Source: Diphasiastrum complanatum
Lineage: Eukaryota > Streptophyta > Lycopodiopsida > Lycopodiales > Lycopodiaceae
Assembly: GCA_029204225.1 (NCBI GenBank)
Contig: CM055097.1
Span: forward strand, 71,407,952 to 71,471,951
Length of the DNA stretch: 64,000 nt
Direction: 5' to 3'
In this document: piece by piece, positions 12,701 through 23,917 of the stretch
Layout: each line of letters begins with the position of its first letter
How positions within the stretch are numbered: the first letter of the stretch is position 1
Made by a program: the position numbers and the translations under genes
Notes under the pieces: model-generated
Database searches by the model: none
Told to the model about the DNA's origin: nothing
Seen by the model: only the letters and a program-made list of their open reading frames with translations

Positions 12701-15700
12701 AAATTAATGCTTCATATTGAAGTGTATATAACAACATCTTCGAGGAGCAATACGTTGATAATCTTTGAAATGACTAAAATGAAGATGCGTTATTCATATA
12801 TCAACACAATAATGGTCTGTTTGAACATTATGGTGATGTAAATATCATTGGGATGCAGCCAAATATGGAAGACACATTCTCTGACTTGGAGCAACACTAC
12901 TTTGGATTATCAAGAAGTGTTGCAAGCATCCTGTTTATAAAAGAAATCAATGGATTTGTGGCAATCCATCTTCATCTAGACATTGTCACCAAAGTTGCAC
13001 GAAACGCGGTTCGAACCTCGAACCACCGTTCGAACCATTCAGAGCCGGTTCGAACCAGATTTAAAAAAAAAATAATAATTTAAAAAAAAAAAAAAAAAAA
13101 ACCCAAAAGGCCAAAAAAAAAACGTCTTGAAATTTTTTTTATTTTTTTCGGTTCGAACAGTTTTTCGGTTTGAACCAGCCTAGCCGATTCAAATCAGTTC
13201 GAACTGGTCGAATCGGCTTGTAACCTTGATTGTCACTAATCTGGTTTCTATCGATGAACTGAGAGAAAATTCAAATCACTTCCTATTGGGAAGACACTAG
13301 CATCAGATCATGTACAATTACAAGAAGCTAAAGGAATTGGATAGCCTACCCAATCAAGGAAGACATTGAGGAAGAAGACTATCGGATGTCTTATTGCTTG
13401 GATTCTATCATCCCATGCAAAACTAATGCAACTTAAGGCAATCCTGTATTTCATCAATCTCTTCTTTAGTGATCTTATAAAATCTATAGATCAATTTGTA
13501 AATCAAAGGTTTTCCTATAGAAGACTTGCTGTGTGGACTCGAGGGTGATTGGCCTATCCTAAGGTCTTAAAGGCCAAAAGAACTAATTGGCTTTTCATTC
13601 ACATAAGCTAGTCTCGAATCAACTCAATGAAAATCAACTAAGATTTTAAATCAAAGATCGAAAAACATTACATCACATAGATTCATTCACACAATAGCGG
13701 AAGCACTAAGGGGTCAAGATGGGGACCTCCCCCCCCCCCCCCGAAGGATTCTTTTCTTATCATTATGCAAATCCAATTGGCCTATTACATATACAATGGA
13801 TTCCAATAGGGTCTCAGATGTAGGACATCAACTTAACATAGTCTTAGTTCATATTCAATGATCTTAATTCCATATCTAGCTTAACAAAAGCATAGACATC
13901 TCTTCATCAGTTTCAATCTTTCCGACATGCAATCATGTTGGATCTTAGATTCTTGTCATGCGATCCCAATGGATCTTAGATTCTTCATATGCAATCATAA
14001 GGGTTCATAGATTCTTGACATGCAACAGTCATGAAGTGACATGCTAACAGGCGACTGACGTTAGCGTCGGAGTCCGTGCAGGCATAAAGGAGTGCAGTGT
14101 GGGCCTAAACCGCGCCCCTAGCAGATGTTTGCACGATGGTCCACGCCTAAACCCTAAAAAGTATGGAATCAGGTCATGAAAATTGAAATTTGTGATACGG
14201 ACGTAGACGGGCGGAACGGAGGTCATAGGAGTCTGTGCAAGCATGTGGAAATGCATTCTAGGCTCAAACATCACCTCACTCGGTTTCCAACAAGCCATTC
14301 TGTGAAAATGGCCAAAATACACAAGCATTTGGAATGTGGTGTTCAAATCTCGCTAGGCGTGTCGTGACAGCTGAAACTAATGCTGTAAAAATCACTGTGG
14401 GCGTGAAGAAAGGTGGTCTAGAGCCAAACTACGCTCGATTTGGTTGCCTACAGCTCAATGTCAACAATTGCAAAAAAATCAAGCCTACACTTACCAAATA
14501 TCGAAAATTGGTCGTTTCGCTCTCCACGAAGCTCAGACCCACCCGGCACCGTGCACACCAACTCCGTATCGTCGAGTAGATGCCTGCCAAGTATTCACTT
14601 GCGAAGATTGGACGCCCACAGCTCTCAGAAAAGAAATTTGCCTCCTCCACTGCTGGCGCGGTTCTGTGCGCGAGGAGGAGGCCGAAAATCGGGTTTCTGG
14701 TTTTTTTTTTTAACGATTCTGTCCACAATTCGCTGCAGCGAATCGCGATTCGTAGAATCGCGATTCCCGAATCACGAAGCTGGCGAATCGCGATTCGCTG
14801 CAACTATGTCTTCAACCCTCCACCAGAAGTTTCTCTACAATGATTAAAATTCAAGTTCAGCAATTACATGCAGTAAATCGTTTCATGAGAAGTACAGTTT
14901 TTCTTGAGTTGTTCTTTGGAAACCCTAATGACAAAAACCCTCGTTTTCAAGTTTCGGTCGAACTCCTTTTTTATTCTTTTAAGGTAGTGATCTACTAACT
15001 GTAACACATTTTGAGGGCACTACCATAAGAGGAATTTGTTGCACTAAACAATGTCGCAATTCAATTGCGCTAAACAATGTCTCAATTGAATTCTTCAACT
15101 AAAGCTCTTACCACTTTAAATTATGGTAAAAAAGTGAAGGTTTCTATGTTGATATTTAAGAATATTTGTTTTGCATATGATTAAATTCTCTTCTCCCCAA
15201 TTGAAGGCGGATCTATTCACAATATAGATTTTTATTGGAGCTATCTACATAAAGTTATCACAACTCTAGACTCAATTATAGATATTGTTGTCAAATGAAG
15301 TACAAAGCAACAAACCAAGAATTCTCTAACTAAGAATAATTAATGAATGACAAAGGCCAATGATAGCTTAAGAAGATCTTATAGTAGTCAAGAATATCTT
15401 GGATGGTTCCAAAGGGCAAAAAGGAGGGATCCTCACTCTTTTGGTGCTATTTAAAACACATACTTTCAACTTAGCAACAATGCCCAAAAATAATAAAATG
15501 GTATCGAAAAATAGTTGTAAGCATCAAATATATAGATTCATTCACACAATAGCAGAAGCATTGAGGGGTCAAGATGGGGACCCCCCCCCCCCCCCACCCC
15601 CCCCCCCCGAAGGATTCTTTTCTTATCATTATGCAAATCCAATTGGCCAATGCCAATTACATATACAATGGATTCCAATAGGCTCTCAGATGTAGGACAT

Positions 15701-18700
15701 CAACTTAACATAGTCCTAGTTCATATTCAATGATCTTAATTCCATATCTAGCTTAACAAAAGCATAGACATCTCTTCATCAGTCTCAATCTTTCCGACAT
15801 GCAATCATGTTGGATCTTAGATTCTTGTCATGCGATCCCAATGGATCTTAGATTCTTTATATGCAATCATAAGGGTTCATAGATTCTTGACATGCAACAG
15901 TCATGAAGTGACATGCATGGTCATTCGGCAATGCATGATATGAAATGCAAACTTCAAATCTGACATGCAAACTCTAAATCTGACATGCATAGACAATAGG
16001 CCACTGATGGCATGACATGCAAGCTTCCAAATTGACATGCAAGCTCTACATCTGACATGCATAGACAATTGGCCACAGATACTATGACATGCAAGCTCTA
16101 CACCTGACATGCATAGACAATTGGCCACAAATACTATGACATGCAAGAGTACTGATCAGCCATTCTGACGTATGCATAACAATTTCAAGAGCATACCATA
16201 GTTTCGAGAGAAGGTGAAAGTGAGAGAGGGAGAGAGAGAGAGTGTGTGTGTTTGTGTGGTGATCTGAGAGTGAGATAGAAATCCGAGGGTTTGAGCTCCA
16301 ATTAATCCTGCAATCACAAAAATGACATAGTCTCCTTGAGGTATTCCCTCAATCCTCTTCTCCAGAGCACCTGTACACAACAAACAATAAAATGGCAGAG
16401 TCTGGATGCATTATCCCTTCATCCTCCTGGTAGAGGGGCGCATTTCCACTTATATAGAGAGTGGAGAGGCCTTCAAAAGTGAGTGGGGTGTCAAGTTCAA
16501 GTGTAAGAGGTGTGAGGGAGACTCCAATTGGACTTGGGGAGAAGTGGAGTGCATGGATGAGGTGTTTTAGTTAGGGAGGGTGAATGGGTGATGTGTACTA
16601 GCTTGGGAGAGTTATTAAGGTGATTTGGCATAAGAAGTGAGAGTGTAGGAGGGCGCCCCATTCTAGGTGTCAATTAGCCTAGAATGCATGTGAAAAAGTA
16701 GGTGGGAGGTAGGTGGTACAAGGTTCCAACTTGACTTTTAATTACATATAATTTTACATGGTTACAACTTGGAAATTCACCCAAGTGCAATTATCCTATG
16801 GAAGAGCCAAGGTATATGCCCATCTTGTTTTTGCATAATGTCCATCAATTCCTAGGCCCTTTTTTCTAGAGGTTGCCCATCCTCAGTCATGGTCATTGGC
16901 ACTTATTTTCTAGAGGTTGCCCATCCTCAGTCATGTACATTGGCACTTATTTTCTAGAGGTTGCCCATCCTCAATCATGGTGGAACAAGTCACTAGGGTG
17001 ATCAGACCCTAAGCCTTGTCCTGTTCTTTATAGACTCCTCTGAGCCTTCATTATAGACTTATAAATAAGCCTTCTTTATAGACTCTACTGAGCCTTCATT
17101 ATAGACTTTGTCACAAGCCTTCTTGTATACTGTCTTTAAGCTTAGAAAGCTTCTTGATTCGATTCTTGTTCTTCTGGCACTTTCTCGAGTACCTGCACAC
17201 CCTCAAAGAGAGATCAATCCTTAAGCCCATAGGGCTTCTTATTCTTGTTCAGATTCTTCAGGTACGTTCATGTGTACATGCACATCCCTTGAAAGAAAGG
17301 TCAGTGTTCATAATACCATCAAACATGGTTCATCGAAGTTTCTTAGTTCTACAGGTGTCAATGCTTGTTACTCAATTCATTAAAGCAATAAATTCATACA
17401 ATATTCTAAAAGAATACTGATCATTGATAATTCTATATCATCAAAGTCTATCTGGGTTGGAAGCTGAAAAAGTCTTTATTTCTTAGGAGCAATTTGTCTC
17501 TGCAAATTACACCCCTCCAACGCATAAAGCGTTGTCCTCAACGAAAATTTCTCAACTAAGAGTCTTAAATCTGTTAAAAATTTCTAGATATTCTGATACC
17601 AAATTGTGTTTATGTTTATTTCTTTCTCTTAGATTTGATCTTGTATGTGAGATCAGCTTTGGGTGAAGAGTCTTTTCTTCCTTGATCTAGCTCAGATTTC
17701 TTAATCCATGAATTCAGAATTAGCTTACTTAATCTATCTCAGGTAGATCCAATCATTTCATTTTCATCCTGAGCTTTAGATTGCTCAAAAACAATTTCAT
17801 AGTAAAAATTGTTTCTTTGGGGATTCAGGAATGGCATAAGGTGAAGTGGTCTTAAAATTTTCAGTCCCCTTTCCTCCTTAGTATGTTTTCATACTAGTCA
17901 TGGTTTTACATAATGTCTTAGGATGTTTAACTTCCTATTCATGATTTCAAAAGATGCTTGAAATCTGGGTCCATTCCAATTCATCCGACCATCAAGGTTT
18001 ACTTTCGCATTAAGTATGCAAACAAGTATAAACTAACATTACATGTCGTTCACTAAGCTACTAAAAGCTCAGATCACATAACTCACATGTTTAAAACATT
18101 CAAAGCAAAAAACTGATAGTATTGAATCAAAATCTTTCTTAAAAACAACTTAGGATTTAACATCCTATCTGATGTTTTTCTCTAAAGTATTTCGAGATCT
18201 ACATCTCAAACACTCTTGTGGTCCTAGTGGACAATCTTTATGGTTTAAGAAATTTTCTCTCTGTTTTACTAGTATCAATGATTTTATGGCCGAAACTAGT
18301 CTCGGGTTGTACGTTCTTGATAAGCATGGTCTTCTAGTCCTCCACAAGTAGGCTTCCAGTGTTTCGTGGTAGTTCCGTTTGTTGTGAATCGTGATCAGAG
18401 AGAGATAGAGAGAGGGAGAATCAGAGAAAGGGAGATTCCTGCTATGTTCACTGGGAATGCCCCAATGTGTTCTCTTTTTTTTATATGGGATGCAGCTTTA
18501 GCGTAAAGGGACCATCTTGCACCTGAAACAGTCGGCAAACTACACAATCATACTCCCCTCGATCAGAGCTTTCATCTGATACCCATATTGCACAAAAAAA
18601 TTTCAAAAAAAAAAAAATTCGATTCTACACGATTCTGGGAAAATCCCGAATCGCGAATCGCGTTGCAACTCTGGTTGAAGATATAATAAGTTCTTTTTGG

Positions 18701-21700
18701 CTGCTTTAAATTCACTAAATGAATCTAGAAATAGGAATATGTAGTACCCAAGATCTGATCCCTAAAGAATTCGGCACCCACTGTCTGTCAAAAATCGACA
18801 TTCATACTATCTAACATTTTGCGAATGGATTACATGCTAATATTATGCTCAAAACAATGCACAATTGATAGAGATAACAAAAATTGTTACAAATAGGCTA
18901 AAGACAAATGTGCTTTGTCGATTAAAGAACAACTAAAAAAAGAAAAGTTGCTGCTAACATGAAGCCAAATAAAGCTAGAAATGACAAGCCCGATATGACA
19001 AGAGCTACTCTCTACTCAATGAGCTAGTGTAGCTCCGCTCTCCATTCAATCACCTAGCCAATGAGGAGACTCTAAGCCTAATAAATAGCAGGAGACCTAG
19101 GATAAAAATGCATAGCTCTTTTGTGACATTTGACCCAATCACCGTATAACAAGCCAAATAATATCATTGGCTTCAAACAGCCATCAAGACATAGTCTTTT
19201 ATATAGTCTAATCCCATCAGGCACCCGTTGTTTAGGTATGTGAACGTTTACAAATTTTGGCCTATACAAGCTATTGGTTTCTAAATCTAAAAACCAGTTG
19301 GATTTCTACGAGAAGTGATCCGGTTTGCTATACATCAGTGTGCCTCCCACTTCACCTGATACCACTTTGCCTATCCTGGATGGGCTACGGGTGGCATTTA
19401 TTTTAGAAGTGTCTCTATCTATAAGAGCTTCCAAACTAGGGGCAATTTCAATATGTTTGCCTTACACAAAAGAATAATGCTTAGTGCTATGCAAAAATGC
19501 ATTCGCCAAATTGGTAACTACTGCATCATAAAGGCTAATATGTGATCTGTTATCGTCACCTACTAACCAACTAGTATGTTTTGACTCTGCCAAATTGGTT
19601 TGAGGTGTATTGGCAATATCTGTGACATAATTGACCTAAACCATACGAATGGCCCTTCATTAGGCTTGTGCTTTGTCTGCCATAAAGCTATAGATATCTG
19701 GCTCCTTGAAGCCCATTTCAGCTATTGTATTGTTTATCATTCTCCAAAGCAATGCTTGTGCCTCGGTGTCTTCCTCTTTCATCTTGCAAATTGTGAAGCT
19801 TTATATGAAGAGGCTAAAATGGGAGCACGTTGCTCCCCTTTCATATAAATTCTCGATTCCTAAGTCTAGCTAAAGTAGCTTCCTTGTAGTAATACCCTAG
19901 CCTAGTTAGAGTCTCTACCTTGCAAATACTTCATTCTAGTTGCATTGTCATCTATTAGCTAATAAACCATTCATCACGGTGTGATCGCATATAACTATGT
20001 GTCTTTGATTGGCTAGCTCCAGATAAGTGATTGGTTAATTGAATACTAAAACTGCATGTATGTAACATGTTACAAGCCTTAACATAGACCAGCATTACAG
20101 ATTCTCAAGGTTTCATCATTAGGAGATCATCGCAGGACACATAAGTTTGAGGAATGGTAATCATACTCCAAAACAAAAAATCTCCACATAATTGATGACA
20201 ATCAACTGGCTATGAATTGTTCTTGATTTGTGACATTCTTTTGTGGATCAACTTCAAAGGGCTGTGCTAAATCTTTGGGTCAACTGTATCCCCATAGTAC
20301 CTCAGTTGCATGGAATCGAATATGATAGAGAAGGTAGCTATATAATAAGACTGGATGCCTCTTTGACCAATCTCATTGGGTAATGCTTTGGAGGGCAGAC
20401 CAACAACCAGTAAACAGCCACACTCTAGTACTGAACTAGAACATCTGAAGACATAATCTTTGTGCTGTCTAGAGACTCAAAAAGTAAAAGCAAATAAACA
20501 GTAAGCAAAGAAGACCATACCTGCTTCAATTCTTCCAAGAGCCATACCCCTTCTTCCTCGATGCTGATCTGCAGGTCCATAATTTCTTGCAATTTGATCA
20601 TAGCTAAATCGAAGTTTGCTTCCGCTTCTCTCAAGGAACTTTCCTCAACCTCCATAACCTGTTCTGCTTCTGCAATTTTTTCATTGAGTTTGTCTGCCAT
20701 TTCAAACTCTTCCTTTTCGCATGCGATTTCGAGTTCTATTTCCAGCTGTTTGCGCTTCAGAGAAGCAAGTGCAACATTTTCTGATGCCTGTCTCCTTTTC
20801 TGAATAGCATCTTTCTTTTTACGAGAAATTGACACTGCCTTTTCATTCAAAATCATGACTTTTTCTGCAATGGAACCTTTGATAGCAAGACGTTTATCCT
20901 CAAAGGTCAGTGAATCCATTCTAGCCGATGCATTCCCTGCATCAGCCACCTCAACTAATGCCTTTTCTGGGTCCAGTTCCAAGGAAGCTGATTCCGGTAG
21001 AATGCTCTCACTTTTTGGGTCATCAATAGCTTGCTCTTCTGAATTCATTGTTGCCTCAACACTGCCTGGCATGCTGGCTTTAACTTCTCTTTCTCTATCA
21101 ATCTGATCTTCTCCTGACACTTGCACCTCTTCATTGGGCAATTGATTTGCTTTTTCCTTCAATTCCACTTTCGTTTCCATACCATCTCTTTCCTCTGGTG
21201 ATCTTGTTTCACCTATTTCTCCAGCAAGAACCTGTTCTGAATCTTGTAACAAAGTACTTTCCTCCTCCACACTGTCTGGTAAATACAAGGGTACAACTTC
21301 TGTAACATTCTCATCTAGAACATCTACTAGTTGTGAGCTCTGCCCAACTATTGGAAGAACCACTATATCTTTCAATCTTTCAATATCTGTAACTTGACAT
21401 CCCTCTCTTCTTTGTTCAGAGACAGAATCTGACACCACATATGAAACTCTAATATCGTTGTCCATTACTTTTTGGGCCGTTCTATTAAGTGACGATTCCT
21501 CAGAGTCATCGTCATCTCTCCCATATCCAATTTTTAGGCCTCTTTTTTTCCTCCGCATCAATGGTTTTGTCAAAATAGGTGCAGGAGGCAGTGCAGATCC
21601 AACTGTGGACTGTCTTGCAGACACATTTGACTCTGACAGTTTTGGGAGCAACTTATCATGTGCATCTGCAACTTTCTCAGATAAATTATTTTCCTGTTTT

Positions 21701-22158
21701 AGCAACTCGCTTGTCATATGCTCCTGCTTTATCCTCAAGTTTCCAAGGAATTCAGGATTGTTGTGAGAAGCGCTGGTCTCCGAAGTTTCTTTAGTGTCTT
21801 GAGTTGAAAAAGGTACACTTCCTGCAGAGAAACTTAACCCACTAAAAAGGCTCTCATCAAGAGGATTACCGAGGGCTCGAACTGAGCTCGAGTCTGTAGA
21901 TGCATTATCTGAAATGTGCAATGGTGGGGGAGCACCGGGATGAAAATGGTCCAACGCAGTCAATGAATTGCCTGGATGTGAAGAATGAGAACCTGATGAG
22001 GAATTAGATGGTGCCTCTGAACCAGCCAAATTTTCTTTTGAGAATCCTGCATCAGCTGGGGTTAGTCCTACATCAGGTATATCGAACGGCGATGATAAGT
22101 TCAAATCCATTCCTTCAAACAATGATTCCATCTCGTTCGTAGCTCCATTGTCCTCCAT
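9724..22158 (-). CDS. Acidic coiled-coil protein with UVR-like segment (plant family, SMC-like annotation)
   Basis: Two coding exons can be joined in phase 0. Exon 1 is 22158-20521 (546 codons, starting ATGGAGGAC) and ends LEELKQ before a GT donor at 20520-20519. Exon 2 starts at 10443 after an AG acceptor (EAEAVAERVKK) and reads to a stop at 9724-9726. Residues 1-150 are serine-rich and acidic, with the SLFEGMDL motif near the start. Residues 150-400 are disordered and Glu-rich. From about 425 there is continuous coiled coil, including EIACEKEEFEMADKLNEKI, which resembles a UVR motif. Exon 2 is almost all heptad-like (about 230 residues). From memory, plant proteins of this shape are annotated as SMC-like or UVR-domain proteins; the naming is uncertain and no function is claimed. 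After SYLQ (9757) a possible GT donor appears, so the last ten codons may be intron read-through and further exons may lie beyond the window or be lost to the transposon cluster. The intron at 20520-10444 is about 10 kb. Confidence 0.75.
10444..10990. other. Intron sequence, 3' part of the long intron of the coiled-coil gene
   Basis: AT-rich and non-coding. The only functional signal seen is the minus-strand acceptor next to 10443. Confidence 0.5.
11001..11463. mobile_element. GC-rich fold-back (long-TIR) element
   Basis: A sharply bounded GC-rich island in AT-rich intron. The two ends are inverted copies: GGGGGC...GGGGGCCC...CGTTTGGCCCCGG on the left (11001-11076) pairs with the right end (11391-11463), the inner 13 bp perfectly and the rest with gaps. 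The core contains gggca tandem words (11097-11115). There is no transposase frame; minus-strand frames here are composition artefacts. It looks like a long-TIR, Mutator-like or fold-back MITE, but no convincing target duplication was found. Confidence 0.6.
11527..11910 (+). repeat. Possible solo LTR
   Basis: A G-rich run (gaggggggg) is followed by TGTTGAAATACC, which looks like a polypurine tract and LTR start. The right end could not be fixed because the following sequence passes into the ORF relic at about 11915. Confidence 0.3.
11915..13560 (+). pseudogene. Unidentified mobile-element ORF relic, copy 1
   Basis: The longest frame (upstream of and including 11961-12455) reads HERSSNTVDSTTSK, then KEILSKIVTAIQDS and a Gln/Asn-rich tail of about 150 residues. 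A second, acidic region with stops is recognisable around 12776-12985 (FIYQHNNGLFEHYGD, DLEQHYFG). The family is not known to me. A diverged copy with the same motif order is on the minus strand at 43230-42020, so it is a repeated protein-coding element rather than a host gene. It lies inside the long intron and is itself interrupted by a MITE at 12990-13228. Confidence 0.55.
12990..13228. mobile_element. hAT-like MITE with GGTTCGAACC word arrays
   Basis: A 239-bp insertion flanked by an exact 8-bp duplication ATTGTCAC (12982-12989 and 13229-13236), which fits the hAT pattern nTnnnnAn. Ends are imperfect inverted repeats: CAAAGTTGCACG at left and CAAGGTTACAAG as the complement at right. Both arms are filled with ttcgaac/gttcgaa palindromes, and the centre is an A-rich then T-rich tract (13061-13148). 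There is no coding capacity. Confidence 0.8.
13678..14043 (+). repeat. 366-bp direct repeat, copy 1
   Basis: Nearly identical to 15533-15914, starting at atagattcattcacacaatag and ending at gaagtgacatgc. It includes a run of about 16 C at 13728-13742. It is not recognised as a known LTR. Confidence 0.85.
14708..14808 (-). mobile_element. Half hAT-like MITE (GAATCGCGATTC words), inverted half
   Basis: The right edge reads CTGCAACTATG (complement CATAGTTGCAG), preceded by repeated gaatcgcgattcg palindromes; the left edge is a T run. The flanking octamer is TCTTCAAC (14809-14816), the exact reverse complement of the octamer next to the half-element at 18590-18673. Confidence 0.65.
15040..15110. 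repeat. Short tandem duplication, about 25 bp
   Basis: Two units of ttgc(a/g)ctaaacaatgtc(g/t)caatt in a row. Confidence 0.6.
15533..15914 (+). repeat. 366-bp direct repeat, copy 2
   Basis: Partner of 13678-14043 with a longer C tract (about 15580-15608). It is followed directly by the 52-bp tandem array, which copy 1 lacks. Confidence 0.85.
15940..16150. repeat. Tandem array, about 52-bp unit
   Basis: About four imperfect units beginning tgacatgcaagctctaca and containing agacaattggccaca. The tgacatgca word recurs every 20-32 bp. Confidence 0.75.
16862..17110. repeat. Two adjacent minisatellites (44-bp unit, then about 55-bp unit)
   Basis: 16862-16980 holds almost three copies of a 44-bp unit starting ttttctagaggttgccc. 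17029-17106 holds two copies of a unit with tatagact and gagccttcatta. Confidence 0.75.
17400..18580. other. Intron sequence with degraded retroelement traces
   Basis: No gene. A minus-strand EDNALCVGGV-like tail near 17510-17545 and a purine-rich block (18390-18440) suggest decayed LTR-element ends, but no domain is recognisable. Confidence 0.35.
18590..18673 (+). mobile_element. Half hAT-like MITE (GAATCGCG words), in-place half
   Basis: An A-rich tract is followed by cgattc/gaatcgcgaatcgcg words, then the terminal GTTGCAACTCTG (complement CAGAGTTGCAAC). The next octamer, GTTGAAGA (18674-18681), is the reverse complement of the one at 14809-14816. Confidence 0.65.
18682..20420. other. Intron sequence near the exon 1 donor, nothing recognised
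   Basis: Only short frames (for example 19269-19078 minus and 19600-19845 plus) with no known similarity. The plus-strand AC at 20519-20520 is the complement of the GT donor of exon 1. Confidence 0.4.
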
Positions 22159-23450
22159 TGCTTGCTAGACAGGCACTTGCAAGTCTATCTCTCCAGCCTG
22201 ATGATAGTAGCCTACTGCACTTTTGTTGTTTATTCAGACACTAAATGTAGCTTAGAATGGCGCGCATATTTCATCGCTCACCACTATATGTAACCACTAT
22301 GAACATGAACCATGGGAAACGTAAAGAAGGAATCTCAAGGTGCAATGCACCCTGCAAACAAGTCACCCCTGTCTCTTTCTCTAAAATGATTGGCACTGTT
22401 GAAGCTATTCCATTCATGCCTAGCTGAGCCAGAAAAGGGAAATCGCTATTGTTGAGAAAACTTATAGCGTTTAATCTTCAAGAGCACACAAAAATTTGCT
22501 CCCCACAAACGCGAACACCAAAAATTGATAACAAGATGCGGTGTTTTGTGCATTTCACCAAATCTATCATTATTTGATAGAAAACGGTTCAAATGAATGT
22601 CATCAAACCTAGATGGATAGCTCCTGGAGACAATAAATTTTTGCCTCGTCTTTTGTTCACAGAACTCATGTTGTAATCTCAATTGTAAAACGACTCCACA
22701 TTCATCGATCCTTCCAATAGATATGAAGCCATCCGCTCACTCGTAGCAAAGCAAGCACAAAAGAACCGCAATGTTTGCTGGCATATCAACCTCCAAAGCC
22801 CCTCAAAGGGACTTAAATCACGATCTTCGCTTATAAAAGCCAGGCAATGTCGAGAACGGTCTATTGACGAAGTTTCAAGCCCTGTAACGGCCTATTGACG
22901 ACAGCATCCATCGGCAAACCGAAATAAAGATTTAACTACTGCTCGTCTGATAGTATAGAATCTGAAAATTGATACTCAAAGACAGCAAACAAGATACTAT
23001 AACGCTAGAACAAAGGTTTCCTCCAACTAACGGCAACATCAGCCATCCATTGACCTGCCTAAATGTATAACAGCTCGTAAAAATTCTGAATCAAAACAAA
23101 GCTACCATTAAAATGACGAAATATTTGGATCTCGCAAAGAAGAGACTACGTGGAAACGGAAACAGCTTCATTTCACTTACATGAAGGCATCAACTCCAGC
23201 TGCTGGCTAATCAACAGCAGCACAGCTTATTGCGTAACCCGAATTCCTCAAGCGACGATCAATAAGAAGAAGAAGCAAGCGGCAAGATCGCAAGCAGCGG
23301 AATCAAATTGCAAGAGCTGCTGCCTCAGACAAATACTGGATCTGCGAGATCAAAATCTCTGACAGATGCTGAGTGCTGCTGCTGCTGCTTCTGCTTCTGC
23401 TTCTGCTGCCTGCAGGCGAAGCAACAGAGTAATTTTCTGACATGCAAATT
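22159..23450 (-). promoter_or_regulatory. Upstream/5' UTR region of the coiled-coil gene
   Basis: This is the 1.3 kb before the minus-strand start codon. It holds a (CTG/CTT)n trinucleotide run at about 23375-23412, common in plant 5' leaders. No TATA box could be assigned with confidence and there may be a non-coding first exon. Confidence 0.35.
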
Positions 23451-23454
23451 CTTA

Positions 23455-23592
23455 TATTCGTTCATTTTTTTCTGTATTCTCTTGTTTTTGTTTTTCTGTG
23501 TTCTCTTATCCGGTGTATAAGATTGGAGTCGAACTCTTGACCTCCATGACAAGTAAGAATAGGCATCGTTGCCAACTCATCAGAGTATCATT
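23455..23592 (-). repeat. tRNA-derived SINE-like element
   Basis: On the minus strand an A-box-like TGATGAGTTGGCAACG (about 23581-23566) is followed 44-45 bases later by a B-box, GAGTTCGACTCC (23536-23525). That is the spacing of a tRNA gene's internal Pol III promoter. An A-rich tail (aaaacaaaaacaag) follows. The sequence after the B-box does not pair with the first seven bases, so an acceptor stem is missing and it is not an intact tRNA gene. Confidence 0.5.
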
Positions 23593-23917
23593 TTTTTAGC
23601 TTTCTTGTGCTGCTTGTCCTCAGACCTAACCCTAATTTCAATTGTCCTAATCACAAACGTGGCCCATCCTACAAAACATCATTTTGTTTTTAACTTTTTT
23701 TCATAAATCAGTATCTTCAATTTGACCAACCAACCTAAGCAAGCACATAGAGATAGATCAATTTCTTGATTATGTATCTTTGATCCTGTGAGTACTCTTT
23801 TAGGGTCCAAAGGTACATTGAGCGATAAATCTTCCAAATAGGTCAAAATATTCAATACATATAACCGCAAAGTATTTTCCTTCTGCGACTTGGGTTACAC
23901 CTTCAAAAGGTCTTGGT

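Noticed and set aside
13005-13060. GGTTCGAACC resembling tRNA T-arms
   Set aside because: The word recurs many times in both arms of a MITE with target duplications; there is no A-box or cloverleaf.
15940-16150. Regular spaced repeats suggestive of a CRISPR-like array
   Set aside because: Units are contiguous and diverged without unique spacers, and the genome is a plant: an ordinary minisatellite.
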